Shown here in pieces: positions 17,196 to 25,259 of a stretch of 64,000 nucleotides of DNA. Position 1 is the first letter of the stretch. Every line of letters begins with the position of its first letter. Position numbers and translations under genes: made by a program. Origin of the DNA: Paraburkholderia podalyriae (GTDB lineage Bacteria > Pseudomonadota > Gammaproteobacteria > Burkholderiales > Burkholderiaceae). Under the pieces are notes generated by a model that was given only the letters and a program-made list of their open reading frames with translations, had not been told where the DNA came from and ran no database searches. The stretch lies in assembly GCF_014397785.1 (NCBI RefSeq), contig NZ_VZQQ01000016.1:1-64000 (forward strand), read 5' to 3'.

Positions 17196-17458
17196 AGCGG
17201 CACAGCTGATTCGCGTGAGCGTCGAAGCAGTGGCTGACGCGAGCAATCGCGGACCAACTGCCAGTCGTTCCACATACAGGCCAGCGCGTTTCGCGTGCCA
17301 CGCGCCGAACGAAACGCATCGGCGAACCGGCGACAGCACAGCGCACCCGCCGCCCGCGTGCGAGCAAAGCCCCGGTACCCGACTTACAATCGTTCGATCT
17401 TTCGCTAATCTTGCCCGACCACCGCACGCCAACGTGCGGGGGCATCACGAGACTGACC

Positions 17459-18730
17459 ATGGATATCGACCAGTACATGACCGACCTCGGCCAGCGCGCC
17501 CGCCAGGCTTCGCGCGCGATGGCGCGGGCGTCGACCGCCGCGAAGAATGCGGCGCTTGCGGCCGTCGCCGAGGCTATCGAGCGCGATGCCGATCTGCTGA
17601 AAGCGGCCAATGCGCGCGACCTCGAACGCGCCCGCGGCAAGGGCCACGATGCCGCGTTCATCGACCGTTTGACGCTGTCCGACAAGGCGCTGAAAACGAT
17701 GGTCGAAGGCCTGCGCCAGGTCGCCGCGCTGGCCGATCCGATCGGCGAAATCAGCAATCTGAAGTATCGGCCGAGCGGCATCCAGGTCGGCCAGATGCGC
17801 GTGCCGCTCGGCGTGATCGGCATCATCTACGAATCGCGCCCGAACGTGACGATCGACGCGGCCGCGCTGTGCCTGAAGTCCGGCAACGCGACGATTTTGC
17901 GCGGCGGCTCCGAAGCGCTCGAATGCAATACCGCGCTCGCGAAGCTGATCGGCGAGGGCCTCGAAGCGGCCGGTCTGCCGCAGCACGCGGTGCAGGTGGT
18001 CGCGACGCCGGACCGCGCGGCGGTCGGCAAGCTGATCACGATGACAGAATACGTCGATGTGATCGTGCCGCGCGGCGGCAAGAGTCTGATCGAGCGTCTG
18101 ATGAACGAAGCGCGCGTGCCGATGATCAAGCACCTCGACGGCATCTGCCATGTCTATGTCGACGATCGCGCGGACCTGGCGAAGGCGCTGAACGTCTGCG
18201 ACAACGCGAAAACGCACCGCTACGGCACCTGCAACACGATGGAGACGCTGCTGGTCGCGCGCGGCATTGCGGCCGAAGTGCTGGCGCCGCTGGGCAAGCT
18301 GTACCGCGGCAAGGACGTCGAGCTGCGCGTCGATGCGGCGGCGCGCGCGGTGCTGGCCGATGCGGGCGTCGGTCCGCTCGTCGATGCGACCGAGGAAGAC
18401 TGGCGCACCGAATATCTCGCGCCGGTGCTCGCGATCAAGGTGGTCGACGGCATCGACGCGGCGATCGAGCACATCAACACATACAGCTCGCAGCATACCG
18501 ACGCGATCGTCACCGAAGACCACGACCGCGCGATGCGCTTCCTGCGCGAAGTCGATTCGGCAAGCGTGATGGTCAACGCGTCGACGCGTTTCGCGGACGG
18601 CTTCGAGTTCGGCCTCGGCGCCGAAATCGGCATTTCGAACGACAAGCTGCACGCGCGCGGTCCGGTCGGCCTCGAAGGGCTGACGTCGCTGAAGTACGTC
18701 GTGCTCGGTCACGGCGAAGGCCGTCAATAA
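17459..18730 (+). CDS. proA: Gamma-glutamyl phosphate reductase
   Basis: NADPH-dependent reductase that makes glutamate semialdehyde for proline, 423 residues, aldehyde dehydrogenase superfamily. The family motifs GVIGIIYESRPNVT, LRGGSEA and the catalytic cysteine region THRYGTCNTMETLL (~residue 258) are visible. The start at 17459 (MDIDQYMTDLGQRAR) fits family length; the in-frame upstream ATG at 17411 adds 16 residues that look untranslated. 263 bases separate it from holA. Confidence 0.97.
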   Translation: MDIDQYMTDLGQRARQASRAMARASTAAKNAALAAVAEAIERDADLLKAANARDLERARGKGHDAAFIDRLTLSDKALKTMVEGLRQVAALADPIGEISNLKYRPSGIQVGQMRVPLGVIGIIYESRPNVTIDAAALCLKSGNATILRGGSEALECNTALAKLIGEGLEAAGLPQHAVQVVATPDRAAVGKLITMTEYVDVIVPRGGKSLIERLMNEARVPMIKHLDGICHVYVDDRADLAKALNVCDNAKTHRYGTCNTMETLLVARGIAAEVLAPLGKLYRGKDVELRVDAAARAVLADAGVGPLVDATEEDWRTEYLAPVLAIKVVDGIDAAIEHINTYSSQHTDAIVTEDHDRAMRFLREVDSASVMVNASTRFADGFEFGLGAEIGISNDKLHARGPVGLEGLTSLKYVVLGHGEGRQ

Positions 18731-18766
18731 GCACGAACCGAAGCGCCGCAACTAGCAACGCCATAA

Positions 18767-18793
18767 CAACAAGGACAACAAGGACCACAAGGA
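18767..18793 (+). repeat. Three 9-bp repeats carrying Shine-Dalgarno cores before hemJ
   Basis: CAACAAGGA CAACAAGGA CCACAAGGA lie in tandem at 18767-18793. Each unit holds AAGGA. The last AAGGA (18789-18793) sits 7 bases before the hemJ ATG and is the one placed for initiation. Loss or gain of a unit would leave a ribosome site in place. Confidence 0.8.
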
Positions 18794-18800
18794 CCCGCCG

Positions 18801-19217
18801 ATGCTCTGGGTAAAGACGTTTCACATCGTGTTGATTGCTTCCTGGTTTGCCGGCCTGTTCTATCTGCCGCGCATCTTCGTCAATCTGGCGATGGAAACGG
18901 AACCCGCCGCGACGGCGCGTCTTCTGCTGATGGCACGCAAGCTGTTCCGCTTCATGAGCTTCATCGCCGTTCCCGCGATCGCGTGCGGCCTGTGGTTGTG
19001 GCTCGTGATCGGCATCGGCAGCGGGCAGGGCTGGATTCACGCGAAGGTCGGCGTGGTCGTGCTGCTCGTCATCTATCACGCGTATTGCGGCGTGCTGCTG
19101 CGCAGGTTCGAGCGCGGCGAGAATCGCCGGTCGGACAAGTGGTATCGGATGTTCAACGAGCTACCGGTGCTCGGTATGCTCGCCGCGGTCGCGCTGGTGG
19201 TGATCAAGCCGTTCTGA
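18801..19217 (+). CDS. hemJ: Protoporphyrinogen oxidase HemJ-like membrane protein
   Basis: 138-residue integral membrane protein with four predicted helices. Family marks are the N-terminal LWVKTFHIVLIASWFAGLFYLPR, ARKLFRFM, HAKVGVVVLLVIYHAYCG and the C-terminal WYRMFNELPVLGMLAAVALVVIKPF. They match the HemJ (UPF0093/CopD-like) family, a heme-dependent oxidase converting protoporphyrinogen IX to protoporphyrin IX. The histidine in KTFHIV would be a heme ligand. The gene is 70 bases behind proA and convergent with hexR, with no clear terminator between. A generic CopD-family label is the alternative. Confidence 0.85.
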   Translation: MLWVKTFHIVLIASWFAGLFYLPRIFVNLAMETEPAATARLLLMARKLFRFMSFIAVPAIACGLWLWLVIGIGSGQGWIHAKVGVVVLLVIYHAYCGVLLRRFERGENRRSDKWYRMFNELPVLGMLAAVALVVIKPF

Positions 19218-19249
19218 GCGGCTGGCGGCGTTCAGCGCGGCGCAGCATG

Positions 19250-20092
19250 TCACCGCTGCGAATCCACCCGCCGCCGGTGAATCACTTCCTTGGTCTGCGC
19301 GAGCTTCTCCACGAGTTCGGGCCCGCGGCTCAGCGCGACGCCGACCGCCAGAATGTCGCCGATCGCCAGATGCGACACCCGCGAGGTCATCGGCGAAAAA
19401 ATGTCGGTGTCTTCGTCGACGTTCGCAAAGAGGCCCACGGTCGCGAGCCGCGCAAGCGGCGAGTTGCCGTGCGTGATCGCGATCACCTTTGCGCCCGCGT
19501 TCAGTGCGGCCTTCGCGGCATCGATGATGTCGCGCGTGCGGCCCGTGTTGGAGATCGCAACGACTACATCCCCGGGCCCGAGCAGCGCGGCCGACATCAG
19601 AAACGTATGCGGGTCCGAATACGCGACACTCGGCATGCCGAGGCGAAAGAACTTGTGCTGCACGTCGAGCGCGGCGATGCCCGAGCCGCCCGCGCCGTAG
19701 AACTCGATGCGCTTGGCCTGCGCGAGTATGTCGATCGCCGCCGCGACGCTATCCGACGACAGATTGTTGCGCACCTGAATCAGCGCGCCGATCGTCCGGT
19801 CGAGCACTTTCGCGGCGACGCCCGGCGTCGGCTCGTCGGGCCGCACGTCGCGATAGACGGCGGGCACTTCGCTGGCGATGCCCTGCGCGAGGCGGATCTT
19901 GAATTCACGAAAGCCGGAAAAACCGAGCGCATGACAGAAGCGCGCGATGGTCGGCTGACTCACGCCCGCGCGCGCGGCCACTTCGGTCATCGACAGATCG
20001 AGCACCTCGCGCGGCGCCTCGATCACGTAATCGGCCAGCTTGCGCTCGGACGGGCGCAACTGGTCGCGCATCTCTTCCACTTGAGACAGCAT
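19250..20092 (-). CDS. hexR: RpiR-family regulator, HexR type
   Basis: Repressor of Entner-Doudoroff genes that senses the pathway intermediate KDPG, as known for HexR. About 280 residues from the second of two adjacent Met codons (20095 and 20092). The RpiR helix-turn-helix (LSMTEVAARAGVSQPTIARF) lies near residues 36-55. A SIS sugar-phosphate domain follows, with FYGAGGSGIAALDVQHKF and AISNTGRTRD. The open frame extends to 20170, but that start would sit inside the operator at 20164-20178. It is divergent from edd-eda, with one HexR-like operator before each gene. Confidence 0.9.
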   Translation of the reverse strand: MLSQVEEMRDQLRPSERKLADYVIEAPREVLDLSMTEVAARAGVSQPTIARFCHALGFSGFREFKIRLAQGIASEVPAVYRDVRPDEPTPGVAAKVLDRTIGALIQVRNNLSSDSVAAAIDILAQAKRIEFYGAGGSGIAALDVQHKFFRLGMPSVAYSDPHTFLMSAALLGPGDVVVAISNTGRTRDIIDAAKAALNAGAKVIAITHGNSPLARLATVGLFANVDEDTDIFSPMTSRVSHLAIGDILAVGVALSRGPELVEKLAQTKEVIHRRRVDSQR

Positions 20093-20163
20093 CATCGGAA
20101 AACTCGCACTATGCTGAAGAACGTGTGGACTATATCCGATTGGTCGTTGGCGCACAAAAGCTA

Positions 20164-20178
20164 GGTACAAAAACTACA
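20164..20178 (-). promoter_or_regulatory. HexR-like operator before hexR
   Basis: On the minus strand this reads TGTAGTTTTTGTACC, a near-repeat of the edd operator (13 of 15 bases). It lies 72 bases before the chosen hexR start, fitting autoregulation. Confidence 0.65.
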
Positions 20179-20286
20179 TATCGATGAGTAGGTGTATTCC
20201 CTAAGTTTTCGATGCAAAGCGTTGAAGCACCGTCGATAGGGCGATTCGGCGCTTCATGCGATGCGGCGCCGCAGCAGAACTCATCG

Positions 20287-20315
20287 TTGCTGGCGTGTAG
20301 TTTTTCTACTAAGAT
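20287..20315 (+). promoter_or_regulatory. edd-eda promoter with embedded HexR-like operator
   Basis: -35 TTGCTG (20287-20292), a 17-base spacer and -10 TAAGAT (20310-20315). The spacer is almost filled by TGTAGTTTTTCTACT (20296-20310), a GTAG-N5-CTAC inverted repeat. A repressor there would cover the promoter and release it when the hexose acid pathway is active. Confidence 0.7.
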
Positions 20316-20392
20316 GGTCGTCGTTCGATAACCCAACCCGCAAAACCGCCTGGCGTCATGCGTGCGCCGCCCCCAGCGACGAAGGAGCTCCG

Positions 20393-22357
20393 ATGGTTTC
20401 CCCGCATTCGCAATTGTTGAAGGTCACGCAACGCGTGATCGAGCGCAGCAAGCCCACGCGTGAAGCGTATCTGGCCCGTATCCAACATGCGCAAGGGCGC
20501 TTCCCGGCACGTGGCGCGTTGTCCTGCGCGAATCTCGCTCACGGTTTCGCCGGCCTCGAAGGCAACGACAAGCTCGTGATCAAGCAGATCCGCGAGCCGA
20601 ACATCGGCATCGTGTCGTCATACAACGAGATGCTGTCGGCGCACGCGCCGTACAAAAACTACCCGGACATCATCAAGCAGGCCGCACGCGAGAACGGTGG
20701 CGTCGCGCAATTCGCGGGCGGCGTGCCGGCGATGTGCGACGGCATCACGCAGGGCAACGCGGGCATGGAGCTGTCGCTGTTCTCGCGCGAAGTGATTGCG
20801 ATGAGCACTGCCGTCGCGCTCACGCACAACATGTTCGACGCGGCGCTGTGCCTCGGCATCTGCGACAAGATCGTGCCGGGCCTGCTGATCGGCGCGCTGC
20901 AGTTCGGCCACCTGCCGACCATCTTCGTGCCGGCCGGTCCGATGGCGAGCGGCCTGTCGAACGACGACAAGGCCAAGACGCGGCAACAGTTCGCGACCGG
21001 CCAGTGCGGCCGCGACGCGCTGCTCGAAGCGGAAGCGGCCGCCTATCACAGCCACGGCACCTGCACGTTCTACGGCACCGCGAACAGTAACCAGATGCTG
21101 ATGGAAGTGATGGGCCTGCATCTGCCGGGCTCGGCCTTCGTGCATCCGCACACGCCGCTGCGCGACGCGCTGACCGCGCAGGCCGCGCGCCGCGTGCTCG
21201 ATCTGACGGTCGAGCGCGGCCACTACATGCCGATCGGCCATGTAGTCGACGAGAGGGCGATCGTCAACGGCATCGTCGCGCTGCTGGCAACCGGCGGCTC
21301 GACCAATCACACGCTGCACCTCGTCGCGATCGCGCGCGCGGCCGGCATCGTGATCGACTGGGACGACTTCGATGCGCTGTCGCAGGCAGTGCCGCTGCTC
21401 GCGAAGATCTATCCGAACGGCAAGGCCGACGTGAACCACTTCCACGCGGCGGGCGGCGTAGCGTTCCTTGTGCGCAATCTGCTCGAAGGCGGTCTGCTGC
21501 ATGAAGACGTCAATACGGTCGCGGGCAAGGGCCTGAAGCGCTACACCGAGGAGCCGAAGCTGCTCGACGGCAAACTGCAATGGGTTGCGGGCGTCGAGGC
21601 GAGCGCGGACACCGCGGTGCTGCGCGGCATCAAGGAACCGTTCCAGCCGGACGGCGGCCTGCGCCTGATGCAGGGCAAGCTCGGCCGCGGCGTGATCAAG
21701 ATTTCGGCGGTCGCGGCGCAGCATCGCAAGGTGCAGGCGCCGGCAATCATGTTCGATTCACAGGAAGCGGTGCAGGAAGCGTTCGACAAGGGCGAACTCA
21801 AGCGCGACTTCATCGCGGTGGTGCGCTTCCAGGGCGCCCGTGCAAACGGCATGCCCGAGCTGCATCGTTTGACGCCGCTGCTCGGCGTGTTGCAGGATCA
21901 GGGTTTCCATGTCGCGCTGGTGACCGACGGCCGCATGTCGGGCGCGTCGGGCAAGGTGCCGGCGGTGATTCATCTGTCGCCGGAGGCGTTGCTGCAAGGC
22001 CCGATCGGCAAGATCCGCACCGGTGACATGCTGGTGATCGACGCCGAAGCCGGCGTGCTCGACGTCGAGATCGACGAGGCCGAATGGGCCGCGCGTCCTC
22101 ATGCCGAACCGCTGCATCAAGCGGACAACGAAGTCGGCTTCGGCCGCGAGCTGTTCGGCGTGTTCCGCGCGGCGGCGGCGCCGGCGGAGCAGGGCGCGTC
22201 GGTGTTCGGCAAGCTGGTCGGCGAAGGCGGCGCGGCTGACGGCCAGCACGGCCACGGCAGCCACCACCAGCACGGTGACAAGCCCGGCCATCAACGCAGC
22301 GACCATCACACGAGCACCGCGCAAGCCGGCGCGGCGCTGCCGAAACAAGGAGTCTGA
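20393..22357 (+). CDS. edd: Phosphogluconate dehydratase with His-rich C-terminal tail
   Basis: First enzyme of the Entner-Doudoroff branch, turning 6-phosphogluconate into KDPG. It is an iron-sulfur IlvD/Edd-family dehydratase. Visible family marks are SSYNEMLSAHAPYKNYP, MCDGITQGNAGMELS and LGICDKIVPGL with the cluster cysteines, and VTDGRMSGASGKVPA. 654 residues, longer than the usual ~600-625 because of a tail from ~617 to the end with eight His in 21 residues (GQHGHGSHHQHG, then GHQRSDHH). The start at 20393 follows AAGGAGCTCCG. Two bases separate its stop from eda, so the two are co-translated. Confidence 0.95.
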   Translation: MVSPHSQLLKVTQRVIERSKPTREAYLARIQHAQGRFPARGALSCANLAHGFAGLEGNDKLVIKQIREPNIGIVSSYNEMLSAHAPYKNYPDIIKQAARENGGVAQFAGGVPAMCDGITQGNAGMELSLFSREVIAMSTAVALTHNMFDAALCLGICDKIVPGLLIGALQFGHLPTIFVPAGPMASGLSNDDKAKTRQQFATGQCGRDALLEAEAAAYHSHGTCTFYGTANSNQMLMEVMGLHLPGSAFVHPHTPLRDALTAQAARRVLDLTVERGHYMPIGHVVDERAIVNGIVALLATGGSTNHTLHLVAIARAAGIVIDWDDFDALSQAVPLLAKIYPNGKADVNHFHAAGGVAFLVRNLLEGGLLHEDVNTVAGKGLKRYTEEPKLLDGKLQWVAGVEASADTAVLRGIKEPFQPDGGLRLMQGKLGRGVIKISAVAAQHRKVQAPAIMFDSQEAVQEAFDKGELKRDFIAVVRFQGARANGMPELHRLTPLLGVLQDQGFHVALVTDGRMSGASGKVPAVIHLSPEALLQGPIGKIRTGDMLVIDAEAGVLDVEIDEAEWAARPHAEPLHQADNEVGFGRELFGVFRAAAAPAEQGASVFGKLVGEGGAADGQHGHGSHHQHGDKPGHQRSDHHTSTAQAGAALPKQGV

Positions 22358-22359
22358 CT

Positions 22360-23001
22360 ATGACGTCGAAAACAGTAAGCGATATCGTGCGCCTCGGCCC
22401 GGTGATTCCGGTGCTCGCGTTCGAAACGGTCGAACAGGGCGAACACGTGTCGCGCGCGTTGCACGCGGGCGGCGTGAAGGTGCTCGAAATCACGCTGCGC
22501 ACGCCGGCGGGCCTTGGCGCGATCGAGCGTGCGTGCGAGCTCGCTGACGACATCGTGGTCGGTGTCGGCACGATCACGAAGCCCGAGCATTGCGCGCAGG
22601 CGAAGAAAGTGGGCGCGCAATTCGGCGTGTCGCCGGGTCTGACCAAGGACATGCACCAGGCCGCGCAGGACGCGGGTCTGCCGCTGTTGCCCGGCGTGAT
22701 GACGCCGTCGGACATCATCCTCGCGCTCGAACTCGGCTACGAAATCGTCAAGTTCTTCCCGGCTCAGCAGGCGGGCGGCGTGCCGATGTTGCAGGCGTTC
22801 CACGGGCCGTTCCCGGCGCTGAAGTTCTGCCCGACCGGTGGCATTACGGCGGAAAGCGCGCCGCATTTCCTGGCGCTACCGAACGTGGTCTGCGTCGGCG
22901 GTTCGTGGCTCACGCCGAAGTCCGCGCTCGCCGTGCAGAACTGGGATGAGGTCACGCGCCTCGCGCGCGCCGCGAGCCAACTGGCGGCGCCCGCGCACTA
23001 A
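22360..23001 (+). CDS. eda: KDPG aldolase (bifunctional KHG/KDPG aldolase)
   Basis: Class I aldolase splitting KDPG to pyruvate and glyceraldehyde-3-phosphate, 213 residues. The active-site glutamate is in KVLEITLRTP, and the Schiff-base lysine is in GYEIVKFFPAQQAGG. The phosphate-binding end FCPTGGI is present. It directly follows edd and is followed by a nested hairpin terminator. Confidence 0.97.
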   Translation: MTSKTVSDIVRLGPVIPVLAFETVEQGEHVSRALHAGGVKVLEITLRTPAGLGAIERACELADDIVVGVGTITKPEHCAQAKKVGAQFGVSPGLTKDMHQAAQDAGLPLLPGVMTPSDIILALELGYEIVKFFPAQQAGGVPMLQAFHGPFPALKFCPTGGITAESAPHFLALPNVVCVGGSWLTPKSALAVQNWDEVTRLARAASQLAAPAH

Positions 23002-23035
23002 ACCCGCGACAGCGCATCGGTCAATTGAACCGAAC

Positions 23036-23092
23036 AAAAGGAGTCTCGTCGATACAGCCGCATCAGGCTGTCGCGCCGAGGCTCCTTTTTTA
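23036..23092 (+). terminator. Nested-hairpin terminator after eda
   Basis: An outer stem of AAAAGGAG/CTCG (23036-23048) with CGAG/CTCCTTTTTT (23077-23092) encloses ACAGCC (23054-23059)/GGCTGT (23066-23071). The final T-run marks it as intrinsic. Gluconate transport genes downstream probably need their own promoter. Confidence 0.75.
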
Positions 23093-23252
23093 CTTGATAT
23101 GCGTGGTGGATTTGCGCGCGCTTTCGGGAAACAGACAGTAAAATTCAGCGTCCGCGCGGCTAGCCGGATTGTCAGGCATCGCGCAGGTTGCCGTGAGGCG
23201 AAGTCGCGGCCGCATCCGCACTCAGAAATCAATAATTTAAAGGAGGAGCTTC

Positions 23253-24656
23253 ATGGAAGCTGTCCACGGCAGCATGCTGCTGGTCTACGCGTTAATCGCG
23301 ATCGCGTTGCTGATCTTCATGATCACGCGCTTAAAGGTCTATCCGTTTCTCGTCCTGATCATCGTCTCATTGCTGCTGGGCCTCGTGGCCGGCATGCCGA
23401 TGCAGACCATCGTCAAATCGTTCGAAACGGGTAACGGCAACACGCTCGGGCACATTGCCGTCGTGGTCGGTCTCGGCACGATGCTCGGCAAGATGATGGC
23501 CGAATCGGGCGGCGCCGAGCGCGTCGCGACCACGCTGATCAACTGGTTTGGTGAGAAGCACATTCACTGGGCGATGATGGTCGTCGCGATCATCGTCGGC
23601 TTGCCGGTGTTCTTCGAAGTCGGCTTCGTGCTGCTGATTCCGATCGCGTTCAACGTCGCCAGGCGCACCAACAAGTCGCTGCTGCTGGTCGGGCTGCCGA
23701 TGGTCGCGGGTCTGTCCGTCGTGCACGGGCTGATTCCGCCGCACCCGGCCGCGCTGCTGGCCGTGCAGGCGTATCACGCGGACATCGGCAAGACGATCGC
23801 CTACGGTCTGATCGTCGGCGTGCCGTGCGCGATCGTCGCCGGTCCGCTGTTCGCGCTGCTGGTGAGCCGCCATATCCAGTTGCCGAAGGAAAATCCGCTT
23901 GCCGCGCAGTTTCTGGGTAGCGACGTGAAGGACGCCAACGGCGTGCAAAGTGGTAACACCGCGAAGGCCGCCGCACCGAAGCGCGAACTGCCGGGCTTCG
24001 GCATCACGCTGGTGACGATCCTGTTGCCGGTGGTGCTGATGCTGGTCGGCAGTTGGGCCGACCTGGTGTTCGCGCCGAAGACTCTGCCGAACGATCTGCT
24101 GCGCTTCTTCGGCAACACCGACGTCGCGCTGCTGACGGCCGTGCTGGTCAGCTTCTGGACCTTCGGCGCGAGCCGCGGCTTTACGCGCGAGCAGATCCAG
24201 AAGTTCTGCGGCGAATGTCTGGCGCCGATCGCCGGTATTACACTGATCGTCGGTGCGGGCGGCGGTTTTGGCCGCGTGCTGATGGATAGCGGCATTTCGA
24301 AGGAAATCACCAACGTGGCGACCGCGGTGCATCTGTCGCCGCTGCTGTTCGGCTGGCTCGTCGCGGCGATGATCCGTCTCGCGACCGGTTCGGCCACCGT
24401 CGCGATGACGACCGCCTGCGGCATCGTCGCGCCGATCGCAGCGGCGGGCGCGGTGCAGGTGAAGCCGGAACTGATGGTGCTCGCGACCGGCTCGGGCTCG
24501 CTGATCTTCTCGCACGTGAACGACGGCGGCTTCTGGCTGATCAAGGAATATTTCGGTATGACGGTGGGGCAGACCTTCAAGACGTGGTCGCTCCTCGAAA
24601 CCATCATCTCGCTGATGGGGCTGGGCCTGACCTTCGCACTCGCGGCGGTCCTGTAA
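23253..24656 (+). CDS. gntT: Gluconate:H+ symporter, GntP family
   Basis: Inner-membrane gluconate permease, 467 residues, with about 12 hydrophobic segments. GntP family marks include GNGNTLGHIAVVVGLGTMLG, a GLPVFFEVGFVLLIPI segment, GLIPPHPAALL, and the late HVNDGGFWLIKEYFG. The start at 23253 follows AAGGAGGAGC. gntK begins 10 bases after its stop, so uptake and phosphorylation of gluconate are coupled. They feed 6-phosphogluconate to Edd-Eda encoded just upstream. Confidence 0.95.
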   Translation: MEAVHGSMLLVYALIAIALLIFMITRLKVYPFLVLIIVSLLLGLVAGMPMQTIVKSFETGNGNTLGHIAVVVGLGTMLGKMMAESGGAERVATTLINWFGEKHIHWAMMVVAIIVGLPVFFEVGFVLLIPIAFNVARRTNKSLLLVGLPMVAGLSVVHGLIPPHPAALLAVQAYHADIGKTIAYGLIVGVPCAIVAGPLFALLVSRHIQLPKENPLAAQFLGSDVKDANGVQSGNTAKAAAPKRELPGFGITLVTILLPVVLMLVGSWADLVFAPKTLPNDLLRFFGNTDVALLTAVLVSFWTFGASRGFTREQIQKFCGECLAPIAGITLIVGAGGGFGRVLMDSGISKEITNVATAVHLSPLLFGWLVAAMIRLATGSATVAMTTACGIVAPIAAAGAVQVKPELMVLATGSGSLIFSHVNDGGFWLIKEYFGMTVGQTFKTWSLLETIISLMGLGLTFALAAVL

Positions 24657-24666
24657 GGAGTTTCAA

Positions 24667-25161
24667 ATGATTCTGATCGCAATGGGCGTGTCGGGCGCCG
24701 GCAAGACGAGGATTGGCGAAATGCTGGCTGAGCGCCTGCATTGCACGTTCACCGACGGCGACGCGTTCCATAGCGCGGCGAACAAGGAGAAGATGCACCA
24801 CGGCATCCCGCTCACCGATGAAGACCGCTGGCCGTGGCTGAAGACGATCCGCGCGGCGATCGAGGAAAAGCAGAAGGCGGGCGAGACGGCGGTGTTCACG
24901 TGCTCGTCGCTGAAGCGCTCGTATCGCGATGTACTGCGCGACGGCGACAAGGACGTGTGCTTCGTCTACCTGAAGGGTTCGCGCGAGGTGCTCGCGGAGC
25001 GTCTCGGGCATCGCACCGGGCATTTCTTCGATCCGTCGCTGCTGCAAAGCCAGCTCGATACGCTCGAGGAGCCCGGTGACGATGAGGCGGTCACGGTCAG
25101 CATCGAGCTGACGCCGGAGCAGATCGTCGACCAGGTGCTCAAGCAGGTCGAAGCGCGCTGA
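24667..25161 (+). CDS. gntK: Gluconokinase
   Basis: ATP-dependent kinase making 6-phosphogluconate, 164 residues, full length for the GntK/IdnK type. The P-loop GVSGAGKT lies at residues 6-13, with DGDAFHS and the lid CSSLKRSYRD visible. The ribosome site AAGGAG lies seven bases before the ATG, overlapping the end of gntT. Last gene of the gluconate operon. Confidence 0.96.
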   Translation: MILIAMGVSGAGKTRIGEMLAERLHCTFTDGDAFHSAANKEKMHHGIPLTDEDRWPWLKTIRAAIEEKQKAGETAVFTCSSLKRSYRDVLRDGDKDVCFVYLKGSREVLAERLGHRTGHFFDPSLLQSQLDTLEEPGDDEAVTVSIELTPEQIVDQVLKQVEAR

Positions 25162-25204
25162 GTCTTCTTTGATTGATCCGCGTTCCAGCTTCGAACGCGG
25201 GACG

Positions 25205-25235
25205 AAAAAAAGCCGCTCCTCGGAGCGGCTTTTTT
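25205..25235. terminator. Bidirectional terminator between gntK and purB
   Basis: AAAAAAAGCCGCTCC / GGAGCGGCTTTTTT with a TC loop. Together with the preceding CGCGGGACG, the left half is identical over 24 bases to the terminator region at 32693-32716. Confidence 0.92.
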
Positions 25236-25259
25236 GCGCGCTGAAGCTGGGCCCGCGGA

